DNA of 64,000 bases, taken from Pseudanabaena minima. GTDB lineage: Bacteria > Cyanobacteriota > Cyanobacteriia > Pseudanabaenales > Pseudanabaenaceae. This document shows positions 53,377-60,152 of this stretch, one piece after another. The stretch is from NCBI RefSeq assembly GCF_051131155.1, contig NZ_CP159508.1, positions 3,162,001-3,226,000 on the forward strand, written 5' to 3'. Both the position numbers and the translations under genes were made by a program. Positions within the stretch are counted from its first letter, which is position 1. Each line of letters starts with the position of its first letter. Under the pieces are notes generated by a model. The model was not told the DNA's origin and ran no database searches. It saw only the letters and a program-made list of their open reading frames with translations.

Positions 53377-53790
53377 TTAGGGTTGGATTATGGGAATTTC
53401 TTGACTGCGATATTTACGATAAATTTGAAAATCACTATCCAATGTCATCACCGTGCTGTTTTCTATTTGTTCAGACATTCTCACCAAACAAGCATCCGCA
53501 AACGACATCGGCACAGACTCATAACGATCCATCAATACTCGCACATTACCCGCCTCCTCTTGCAAATCAAAGGCGATCTCAATTACATTCCCTTCAATTA
53601 ACTCAACTATGGCTCGTTGAATATGAGGCAAATCTCGAAATAGAAAACAAGCTTCCGAAATCACCGCATCACAAGTGAATACAGGCAAATCAACCAGATC
53701 CCATTGCTTGACAGCCCATTGATGAAAGCGATCAGACTTTCTAAAATATGCAACCAAAACACCAGTATCGAGAATTACGCGCTGACTCAT
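53377..53790 (-). CDS. PIN domain toxin (VapC-like)
   Basis: A 137-residue PIN ribonuclease. Acidic positions are visible in VILDTGVLVAYF (D8), CDAVISEACFL (E), SFADACLV (D) and TLDSDFQIY (D). The ATG overlaps the antitoxin stop in ATGA. Likely cleaves RNA when freed from its antitoxin. Immediately downstream of the antitoxin and 39 bp upstream of the Roco-CHAT gene on the same strand. Confidence 0.85.
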   Translation of the reverse strand: MSQRVILDTGVLVAYFRKSDRFHQWAVKQWDLVDLPVFTCDAVISEACFLFRDLPHIQRAIVELIEGNVIEIAFDLQEEAGNVRVLMDRYESVPMSFADACLVRMSEQIENSTVMTLDSDFQIYRKYRSQEIPIIQP

Positions 53791-54044
53791 TTCTGACCAT
53801 AGCCTTCCATGTACTTCTGGTTAAAAGAAAGATCATCTACGCCACCTTCAACAGCCCCTTCCCATTTTTTGAGTAAATCGCGAGGAGAACCTTGGAGTTT
53901 TTTAGCAATTGTGCTTTCAGATTCTTGGTTAACTTGGCGATCGCCCAACTCAAACGCGAGAAATTCAACAAAGCGGAGTACTTGTTGCTGCTGATCTGTT
54001 GGTAATGTCTGCATTTTACTCAGAACTTTTTCTAATACCGTCAT
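53787..54044 (-). CDS. Antitoxin of the PIN toxin (DUF2281-like)
   Basis: An 85-residue protein. The N-terminus MTVLEKVLSKMQTLPTDQQQ then EVLRFVEFL-type helix matches the DUF2281-like antitoxin layout. The C-terminal part (GVDDLSFNQKYMEGYGQK) would contact the toxin. A truncated duplicate lies at 55809-55973. Confidence 0.78.
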   Translation of the reverse strand: MTVLEKVLSKMQTLPTDQQQQVLRFVEFLAFELGDRQVNQESESTIAKKLQGSPRDLLKKWEGAVEGGVDDLSFNQKYMEGYGQK

Positions 54045-54117
54045 TCTCTGAATTCTCCTGCATACTTAATCTAGTCATATTTTACAAGCTTTTCTAGATA
54101 GGCGATCATCTATACTT

Positions 54118-54348
54118 TCATGCTGCCCCCAAAGCAACCTCAACCTCCTCAGACCGCCAAGCCGCATAGGACAACGCCGCCGTAATATCCTCTTTCTCTA
54201 AATAAGGATAAGCATTTAAAATTTCTTCAACCGAATGTCCAACCGCCAATAGTCCAACCAATGTACCCACAGTCACCCGCATTCCCCGAATACAAGGTTT
54301 ACCGCCCATCACTTGAGAATCCAAGGTAATTCTAGCTAAATACTTCAT
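54118..54348 (-). CDS. DUF433 family protein
   Basis: A 76-residue helix-turn-helix-like DUF433 protein: TLDSQVMGGKPCIRGMRVTV, VGHSVEEILNAYPYLEKEDI, AALSYAAWRSEE. DUF433 genes are usually antitoxins of PIN-like or DUF5615 toxins. No toxin follows here, so it is an orphan. It is the only intact member of a three-gene DUF433 cluster. Confidence 0.8.
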   Translation of the reverse strand: MKYLARITLDSQVMGGKPCIRGMRVTVGTLVGLLAVGHSVEEILNAYPYLEKEDITAALSYAAWRSEEVEVALGAA

Positions 54349-54396
54349 TTTTCAGACCTCACTGAAACCATCAAAATTCTAACCTTTACAACTTCA

Positions 54397-54781
54397 CTAA
54401 ACCACTTTAGGATGAACTAACGCTTGACTCTTCCAATACTCGATATTAGAAGACTCTTCCAAATCCTTCTCAATTTCCTCCTGATGATCAAAATAATAGG
54501 CGGTAGTGCTAAATAGGTAAGGATGGGCGGCGCTTCGCGCCGCCTATCCTTACCACCATAAATCCTTTCCTTTTTAGGACTACCTAATAGGCAAGTGCTG
54601 ACTGTACTTGAGAAGGTCACAAGTGAGAAAGCACACTTAAAATCTCATCCACATTCATCCCCATCTGATAATATCCAGCAATCCGCCGCACCGTTACCCT
54701 CGTACCTTCAATAATTGGCACACCACCCGCAATCTCAGAACTAGCTGCAATATAAGGATAAATTGTTGCGGTAATACTCAT
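54397..54781 (-). pseudogene. DUF433 gene broken by a nonsense codon and a MITE insertion
   Basis: Read without the insertion the product would be MSITATIYPYIAASSEIAGG..., a DUF433 core (PIIEGTRVTVRRIAGYYQMG, NVDEILSVLSHL), a TGA at 54617-54619, then PSQVQSALAYYFDHQEEIEK and a normal C-terminus ending HPKVV. The family D MITE at 54502-54584 splits the AYYF codons. Removing the element and one copy of its 8-bp duplication restores the frame exactly. Confidence 0.85.
54502..54584. mobile_element. MITE family D, copy 2 (inserted in a DUF433 gene)
   Basis: An 83-bp element with ends GGTAGTGCTAAA and TTTAGGACTACC, flanked by a perfect 8-bp duplication TAATAGGC (54494-54501, 54585-54592). It is near-identical to 35888-35969. 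The central palindrome here has a TTC loop where copy 1 has GAA. Confidence 0.9.
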
Positions 54782-54793
54782 AGTTTCAGGTAA

Positions 54794-54901
54794 TCACAAA
54801 CTAACTATATCTGCAACCGTAATGCGTCTACCAGCAATGCGCGGCTTACCACCCCGAATATCAGGCGTAATCTCAATATAGCGATCGAGTGTAACTTTCA
54901 T
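54794..54901 (-). pseudogene. Truncated DUF433 gene (N-terminal half)
   Basis: A 35-codon ORF MKVTLDRYIEITPDIRGGKP then RIAGRRITVADIVSL and stop. This is the first half of a DUF433 domain without the second helix pair. It lies 12 bp upstream of the broken DUF433 gene in the same direction. Confidence 0.7.
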
Positions 54902-55074
54902 TATGTTCTCTGATGCCGATTTTCTAGTGTTTTACAATCTTTTTAATCTAGCCATTCAAATCTTGCTAGGGATTATACTAGTTATAGACAAACGTACAAG
55001 GCGGACTGGCGGAAAACACAGCAAATATCATCATTAAGCTTAAACCAAATACTCACATCAACAAACCTAAGACC

Positions 55075-55272
55075 ATGAAATTCAATCGAGTTACATTCAG
55101 CATCGTTAACTTACATGATGAAGATATAGAAGACAAAGCTTACTGGCTCTCAAAAAGTCCTAGTGATCGCCTAGTTGCTCTAGAATATCTACGTCAAGTA
55201 ATGTATGGCTATGATCCAAATACCACCAGACTTCAAAGAGTTTTTGAGATTGCTAAATTCCCATCAAGTTGA
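55075..55272 (+). CDS. Putative antitoxin/partner of the nucleotidyltransferase
   Basis: A 65-residue protein ending MYGYDPNTTRLQRVFEIAKF. Small proteins of this form (YWLSKSPSDRLVALEYLRQ) commonly precede and overlap nucleotidyltransferase genes as the first gene of a toxin-antitoxin-like pair. It overlaps the next gene by 68 bp in another frame. Function inferred from arrangement. Confidence 0.65.
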   Translation: MKFNRVTFSIVNLHDEDIEDKAYWLSKSPSDRLVALEYLRQVMYGYDPNTTRLQRVFEIAKFPSS

Positions 55273-55654
55273 ATACCTATTGATTGGAGGATACGCCGTT
55301 GGCTACTACGGCTTTGTCAGAGCAACAGGAGACATGGATATTTGGGTAAATATTAATACGACTAATGCCACTAACGTTGTGGCAACCCTAAAAGAATTTG
55401 GCTTTGCTGTTCCCGAATTATCCCCTGAACTTTTCTTGCAAAAAGATCGAATTATCCGAATGGGAATTCCACCATTACGATTAGAAATCCTCACAACCAT
55501 CTCAGGGGTTGACTTTGCAGAATGCTTCGAGAATAAATTAACAGTACAAATAGAAGAGCTTGAAGTAAATTTAATCAACCTACAAGACTTGAAAGTAAAT
55601 AAACGGGCAAGTGGAAGACTCAAAGATTTATTGGATTTAGAAAACCTTCCTTAA
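55205..55654 (+). CDS. Nucleotidyltransferase-fold protein (MNT/AbiEii-like)
   Basis: A 149-residue protein with the nucleotidyltransferase pattern YLLIGGYAVGYYGFVRATGD then MDIWV, where GGYAV is the substrate-binding turn and DMD the metal-binding pair. Related proteins modify tRNA or partner proteins in toxin-antitoxin or abortive-infection systems. It is the second gene of the pair. A start at 55205 or the ATG at 55211 are both possible. Confidence 0.75.
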   Translation: MAMIQIPPDFKEFLRLLNSHQVEYLLIGGYAVGYYGFVRATGDMDIWVNINTTNATNVVATLKEFGFAVPELSPELFLQKDRIIRMGIPPLRLEILTTISGVDFAECFENKLTVQIEELEVNLINLQDLKVNKRASGRLKDLLDLENLP

Positions 55655-55808
55655 AAATTTATCACTCTCTAATAAAGCTAGTTCAGCCATTGAAAGCTTA
55701 TGGAATGATTTCTCTACCCACACTGCGATCGCGCAAATCCGCAAAATCCTCATTAGTAAACCCCACTCCCTCATTTTGAATTGTCAATCTAAATTTTTGC
55801 AATCCTTT

Positions 55809-55973
55809 CTAGAAATCAGATTTTGGCTGACCTTCTTTGAGATCCTCAGATTCTTGGTTAACTTGGCGATCGCCTAACTCAAACGTAAGAAATTCAATAA
55901 ATCGCAAGACTTGTTGCTGTTGCTCAGTTGGTAATTTCTGCATTTTACTCACAGCATTTTCTAACACAGTCAT
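55809..55973 (-). pseudogene. Truncated duplicate of the DUF2281-like antitoxin
   Basis: 54 codons, MTVLENAVSKMQKLPTEQQQ then a near copy of residues 1-45 of the antitoxin at 53787-54044, diverging to DLKEGQPKSDF and stop. The similarity continues upstream of the start codon (to about 56037), so the DNA was duplicated with its promoter region. There is no toxin downstream; 55695-55790 holds only a short decayed tail ending NEDFADLRDRSVGREIIP. Confidence 0.75.
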
Positions 55974-56065
55974 TCTCTGACTCCTCATGCATACTTAATC
56001 TACAGACATTTTACAAGCTTTTCTAGATAGGCGATCGCGTTGTCAAGGCAAAGCAAATTTCACCA

Positions 56066-56124
56066 TCAAGCCCAAATATAAGAAAGGCGGCGCATCGCGC
56101 CGCCTTTCTTATATTTGGGCTTGA
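56066..56124 (-). terminator. 28-bp palindrome at the end of the IMPase gene
   Basis: Perfect 28-bp arms (TCAAGCCCAAATATAAGAAA...) around ATC. The right arm encodes the last four codons and the stop of the minus-strand gene, so the left arm is an inverted copy of coding sequence. Confidence 0.8.
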
Positions 56125-56960
56125 AGTTCTTGATAAATTGCTGCCAAATATTCATCGATAAATTTTGACCAGCCAATCACAATTAGTTGATTGTGAGTTA
56201 ATTTCTCAGGATGAATATCATCATAGCCAAATCCAATTTCTCGACCTGAGAGATCACAACAAACTAACCCTGCGGCTTTAGCGATCGCTAAAGGTCCAAC
56301 CGTATCCCAAAGCTTCACCCGACGATTGAGATAGATATAGGCACTAGCGCGACCTTGGACAACTTCCATTACCTTCAAGCCAAAACTACCGAGGGTATAA
56401 AATTCCACATTCGGAACCGCCACACGAATGGCATCACCATAGGCGAGATCATCTTTTTTGCTGACGATCACGCGATCGCTACTTGCGCCAATCGGCGGCA
56501 CAGCATAGAGAACTTCAGGAACATTCCCATTCGTGACGGTAAATACTCCATTTATCGCCGTACCGCCAAAATATAAGAGATCGCTCTTTGGTGCATAGAT
56601 CCAACCCAGCGTAGGCTGAAATGCTTCTAAGATCCCAACCATTACCGAATAGAATTCACGCCCATGAATGAAGTCATCCGTGCCATCAATGGGATCGATA
56701 AACCAGTACTTTTGATTTAGTTCTGCATATTGCTTCCATAGTTCCTGCGATCGCGAATTTTCTTCACTAATTACCACATCATCAGGAAACCATGCTTGAA
56801 ACCTCTGGCTGAGCAGATGATCGAGTTCGCGATCAACATTAGTTACATAATCATCAAAGCCCTTCTCATCGACCTGAAAACCAGACTCTCTCAGATGAAT
56901 TGCTTTTTGTCCAATCTCCCGAATAAATTGACAGATTTCTGTTTGTAATGCGAGATTCAT
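56109..56960 (-). CDS. Inositol monophosphatase family protein (CysQ/SuhB-like)
   Basis: A 283-residue Mg-dependent phosphatase. Metal ligands appear in ISEEN (E66, E67) and DPIDGTDDF (D89, D92), and the C-terminal motif is WDTVGPLAIAKAAG near 219. The family includes inositol phosphatases, FBPases and PAP phosphatases; I cannot separate these from sequence alone. It is directly downstream (1 bp) of the SDR gene, so co-transcribed. Confidence 0.88.
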   Translation of the reverse strand: MNLALQTEICQFIREIGQKAIHLRESGFQVDEKGFDDYVTNVDRELDHLLSQRFQAWFPDDVVISEENSRSQELWKQYAELNQKYWFIDPIDGTDDFIHGREFYSVMVGILEAFQPTLGWIYAPKSDLLYFGGTAINGVFTVTNGNVPEVLYAVPPIGASSDRVIVSKKDDLAYGDAIRVAVPNVEFYTLGSFGLKVMEVVQGRASAYIYLNRRVKLWDTVGPLAIAKAAGLVCCDLSGREIGFGYDDIHPEKLTHNQLIVIGWSKFIDEYLAAIYQELQAQI

Positions 56961-56961
56961 A

Positions 56962-57720
56962 TTATTGCTTACGGTGAGAGAATAGTCGGAAATAAAGCGA
57001 TCGCCAAAATTCTTTGACAGGATAGGCGATGAAAGTAATGGGATTAATCGTGACGATAATATCGCGCAAACCGAGTTCGGCTAAAAAGGCGATCGCCCAA
57101 GCCACAAAACTTGCCGACATCACCCCATAGGGATTAAGCTCGCTTTTAAATGGTCCCAAAATCAATTTGCGAATTGTACAAGCGTTATCAAGGCGACGGA
57201 GGGTAACTAAATCACCAATGGCGCGTTTGGAAAGCTCATACAAGGGACTCAGAGCAGGATTAACTTCCGCTTCCGAGGTATTGACCCATATTTCTTTCTG
57301 ATTGGCATTGTCAGCATCAGGTATTGTTTCTAGGAATAGATCAATCCAGCGAAAAACCGAAAAAGTATTGACTTCATAGGATTTGTAAATAGATGCTGAA
57401 TCTCTGTCCCCCAGTACATTTATACCATGATTGAGAATGAGAATATCCACTTTTTGTAAGCGATCGCGCAGTTCTGCCTCATGCCCTAACTGCCATGTGA
57501 GTACTTCTATTTTTTTATTTATTTGATTATCACTGTCTGTCGTTTGAAAACTCACATTAGGTGAAGTGGTTAGTGCAACTAATTTTGCCCCTCGTTTAGA
57601 TAGCTCAGACATCAGCGCTCGTCCCATCGTGCCTGAAGCGCCTGTAATCGCGATTGTTTTATCCTTAAATGACAAGGTTTTACCCAAAACTCTATCTACA
57701 AGTGTAATACCAAAGCACAA
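56962..57720 (-). CDS. Short-chain dehydrogenase/reductase
   Basis: A Rossmann-fold SDR (about 250 aa): NAD(P) motif ITGASGTMGRAL, LILNHG (the NNAG position), YELSK as the catalytic YxxxK. The C-terminus has a hydrophobic WAIAFLAELGL and a membrane-proximal basic tail. The frame has no ATG near its start; the TTG at 57720 lies in the end of a family C repeat and another TTG lies at 57687. The original 5' end may have been replaced by the repeat. Operon with the IMPase gene. Confidence 0.83.
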   Translation of the reverse strand: MCFGITLVDRVLGKTLSFKDKTIAITGASGTMGRALMSELSKRGAKLVALTTSPNVSFQTTDSDNQINKKIEVLTWQLGHEAELRDRLQKVDILILNHGINVLGDRDSASIYKSYEVNTFSVFRWIDLFLETIPDADNANQKEIWVNTSEAEVNPALSPLYELSKRAIGDLVTLRRLDNACTIRKLILGPFKSELNPYGVMSASFVAWAIAFLAELGLRDIIVTINPITFIAYPVKEFWRSLYFRLFSHRKQ

Positions 57721-57777
57721 AATGGCTACGTCATTTTGTGCTTTTAAAACCCTTACAGGGTTTGGTTTTTAATTCCC
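57708..57777. repeat. Interspersed repeat family C, copy 3 (truncated)
   Basis: TACCAAAGCACAAAATGGCT...TTTTAATTCCC. The terminal hairpin found in the other copies is missing, and the sequence passes straight into a family A element. The 57721-58031 gap contains only these two elements. Confidence 0.65.
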
Positions 57778-57778
57778 A

Positions 57779-57945
57779 ACTGATGTTACGTGGATAGAAT
57801 TCCTACGATCATCTAAGTCTAGGGCTTGCGCTGTGGCACAGACCCTACAAAAATCTAAATTATTGGAGTAGGGGCAATCCCCCCGTGGTTGTCCTGTCAT
57901 GCTAGCAACAAGAGATTCATCATCTGAGTTCCACGTAACATCAGT
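57779..57945. mobile_element. MITE-like element family A, copy 2
   Basis: A 167-bp element with ends ACTGATGTTACGTGGA and TCCACGTAACATCAGT (16-bp perfect). It is in opposite orientation to copy 1 at 1866-2035, judged by the GCTAGCA...AAGAG...TCATC end. No clear target duplication. Confidence 0.7.
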
Positions 57946-58031
57946 TACCAAAATTTTGCTGGATCAGTACGGTGATCGTATAACATATCTAAGCAATCAA
58001 TACCTTTAGCTAAGCGGAATATAAATAGATT

Positions 58032-59288
58032 TTGCAGCAGTTTCCTTTTGATTTTAATGATTTGCCTACACCAACTTATCTCGTGGGGGGATGGGTGCGC
58101 GATCGCCTATTACAACGTCAAGGTAAATATCTTGATCTAGATTTTGTCTTACCTGAAAATGCGGTGGAAACGGCTCAAGAAATTGCCCGTAAGTACAAAG
58201 CAGGCTTTGTAGTTCTTGATGCTGAGCGCAAAATTGCAAGGGTTGTTTTTAAGAATGGTACGGCGGATTTTGCTCAACAGATGGGTAGTAGTTTAATTGA
58301 CGATTTGGGGCGGCGTGATTTTTGTATGAATGCGATCGCGATGGAATGTCATCAATTAATTGGCGATCAGTTAATTGGTAATCGGTCGTTGGGGATTGGT
58401 GATGGGTTATTTGCAGGTGAAGATTTTATTGATCCTTTTGATGGAATTGGGGATTTAAAAGCGAAGAGAATTAGGATGGTTGCTCCTGAGAACTTGGCGG
58501 AAGATCCTTTACGGATTTTGCGCGGATATCGGCAGTCAGCACAATTGGGCTTTGCGATCGAAGATTTAACGCGACAGGTTTTGATTAAACTTGCACCGAG
58601 ATTAAAATCTGTGGCAGCAGAACGGGTACGCACAGAGTTAGGTTATCTATTGTCAATTAACAGTGGTAGCCAATGGATGATGGAAGCAATTGGCGATCGC
58701 ATTTTAGAGGATTGGCTACCCAGTCAGCATTTAAATTTGCCTAGATTTGCGGAGATTGAAAAAGTAATCTCTAGTTTGCTATCCCAGTTTCCTAATTTAG
58801 AATTATTTTTTAGTAAACATTTATCTGGCGATCGCTATGCCATTGTAATCGTCAAATTAGCAGCTTTAAACAATAGTGCAACTGCCCTTGAGTCTTTGGG
58901 CTTAAGTCGTGCTGAGCAACGTTGGTTAGTAGGTATTTTGAGATACTTACCTCAATTTATTAACTTGCTAGATCAAGCTACCCCTAAGGAGCAATATAAA
59001 TTCTTCCAATCAACTCTAGAGTTTTTCCCTGCGATCGCTGCGATGGCTCTAGCTAGTGGTTACGGATCTGAAAAGATTTTCCCTTGGTTGGAGCGATGGC
59101 TCAATCCCAATGATGCGATCGCCTATCCGACTACATTAATTACAGGTGACGATCTGCGTAAGGATTTAGGAATACCACCTAGTCCAAAGATTGGTGAACT
59201 TTTAGAAAGTGTGAAAATTGCTCAGGTAGAAGGCAAAATTAGTTCTCGATTAGAGGCGATCGCTTTCATTAAGTCAATTATCAGTTAG
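58032..59288 (+). CDS. cca: CCA/poly(A)-type tRNA nucleotidyltransferase
   Basis: A 418-residue class II nucleotidyltransferase that adds or repairs the CCA end of tRNAs. The catalytic head is YLVGGWVRDRLL then DLDFVLP (D35, D37), with RRDFCMNAIA and the flexible loop/neck EDPLRILRGYRQSAQLGF. The C-terminal body is helical. Some bacteria split C- and A-adding activities, and I cannot tell from sequence which this enzyme has. The first codon is TTG, forced by a TAG two codons upstream. Confidence 0.88.
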   Translation: MQQFPFDFNDLPTPTYLVGGWVRDRLLQRQGKYLDLDFVLPENAVETAQEIARKYKAGFVVLDAERKIARVVFKNGTADFAQQMGSSLIDDLGRRDFCMNAIAMECHQLIGDQLIGNRSLGIGDGLFAGEDFIDPFDGIGDLKAKRIRMVAPENLAEDPLRILRGYRQSAQLGFAIEDLTRQVLIKLAPRLKSVAAERVRTELGYLLSINSGSQWMMEAIGDRILEDWLPSQHLNLPRFAEIEKVISSLLSQFPNLELFFSKHLSGDRYAIVIVKLAALNNSATALESLGLSRAEQRWLVGILRYLPQFINLLDQATPKEQYKFFQSTLEFFPAIAAMALASGYGSEKIFPWLERWLNPNDAIAYPTTLITGDDLRKDLGIPPSPKIGELLESVKIAQVEGKISSRLEAIAFIKSIIS

Positions 59289-59320
59289 TTAGGATAGGTG
59301 CTTTGCACCTATCTTAACTA
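59286..59320 (+). terminator. Terminator of the CCA enzyme gene
   Basis: 16-bp arms (TAGTTAGGATAGGTGC) with one mismatch around TTT. The left arm begins on the stop codon. Confidence 0.7.
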
Positions 59321-59321
59321 A

Positions 59322-59482
59322 TTGACGTTACGTGGAAGGAATTCTTGCGATAGCGTAAGTCTAGAGCTGGCACGGGGGCACAGCCCCTACAAGATCTGAA
59401 ATTTATAGGTAAGGGCAATCCCCCTGTGGTTGCCATGTTATGCTAGCAGCAAGAGGTTCATCATCTGAGTTCCACATAATCT
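59322..59482. mobile_element. MITE-like element family A, copy 3
   Basis: About 160 bp, ends TTGACGTTACGTGGAA and GTTCCACATAAT; the terminal repeats are somewhat decayed. The interior matches the other copies (GTAAGTCTAGAGC..., GGGGCAATCCCCC). Same orientation as copy 2. Confidence 0.65.
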
Positions 59483-59491
59483 CACCTCTTC

Positions 59492-59941
59492 CTAACTAAT
59501 TAAATAGTCATCTGAGTTAATATCCAATACATCAGACTTGGAGAAAGGACAGGATGAAGGGAAAGTTGCTAAAGGCAATTGTGTCTCAACAGAAGCTGCT
59601 TGACAAGCCGCAGCATAACATTCATCAAACACGTCATTAAAGTGTCGATTTAGACTAGGACTATTCTTAAAAGCCTTATTCAATCTTCGAGAATGTTCGA
59701 TAATCGTATAAGCCCAACTAGGCGATCGCTTTTGTGGTTGATAATTCCATTTTAGGAGATGTTGCAGAACTTTAATCAAATTACTTTCTACTGCATCTTT
59801 CTCTCTCCGACTCATACCTTCAATTTCTTCAAACAGATTTTCAATGTCTAATCGATCTAACTTACCCTCTTTGATGAGGAGCGCAGTTTCCTCTAGCCAA
59901 AGGTTAAAATCAGTTTCGTAAAGAGTTTTTATAGCTATCAT
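59492..59941 (-). CDS. DUF29 family protein
   Basis: A 149-residue protein, all-helical. LYETDFNLWLEETALLIKEG, LDIENLFEEIEGMSRREKDA and LLKWNYQPQKRSPSWAYTI are the standard DUF29 blocks. The family is strongly expanded in cyanobacteria; function unknown, sometimes proposed as toxin-antitoxin related. Monocistronic between repeats. Confidence 0.88.
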   Translation of the reverse strand: MIAIKTLYETDFNLWLEETALLIKEGKLDRLDIENLFEEIEGMSRREKDAVESNLIKVLQHLLKWNYQPQKRSPSWAYTIIEHSRRLNKAFKNSPSLNRHFNDVFDECYAAACQAASVETQLPLATFPSSCPFSKSDVLDINSDDYLIS

Positions 59942-59983
59942 CTTACTAAGCCTGAGCTAAAAATCTGGACTCTAGTTGAATTA

Positions 59984-60099
59984 TATAGCAATGTAAGTTT
60001 TGCTTAGAACATAAAGACCACAAGATTAGTGGCGGCGCGAAGCGCCGCCACTAATCTTGTGGTCTTTGATTTGTCCTAGCGATCTCTTGCATTGCTATA
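59984..60099. mobile_element. MITE-like element related to family B
   Basis: The ends TATAGCAATGTAAG and TTGCATTGCTATA enclose a 26-bp perfect palindrome (60013-60067) with a GAA loop and a GGCGGCGC core, as in family B. Confidence 0.6.
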
Positions 60100-60111
60100 G
60101 CATTCGCCAAA

Positions 60112-60152
60112 AGCAAAGGAATAGCAACGCAAAGCGTTGCTATTCCTTTGCT
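60112..60152 (-). terminator. Terminator of sbcC
   Basis: 19-bp perfect arms (AGCAAAGGAATAGCAACGC) around AAA, overlapping the sbcC stop codon. Confidence 0.75.

Noticed and set aside
54417..54620. 67-codon minus-strand ORF
   Set aside because: It reads through the inserted MITE in a frame different from the true DUF433 codons on both sides.
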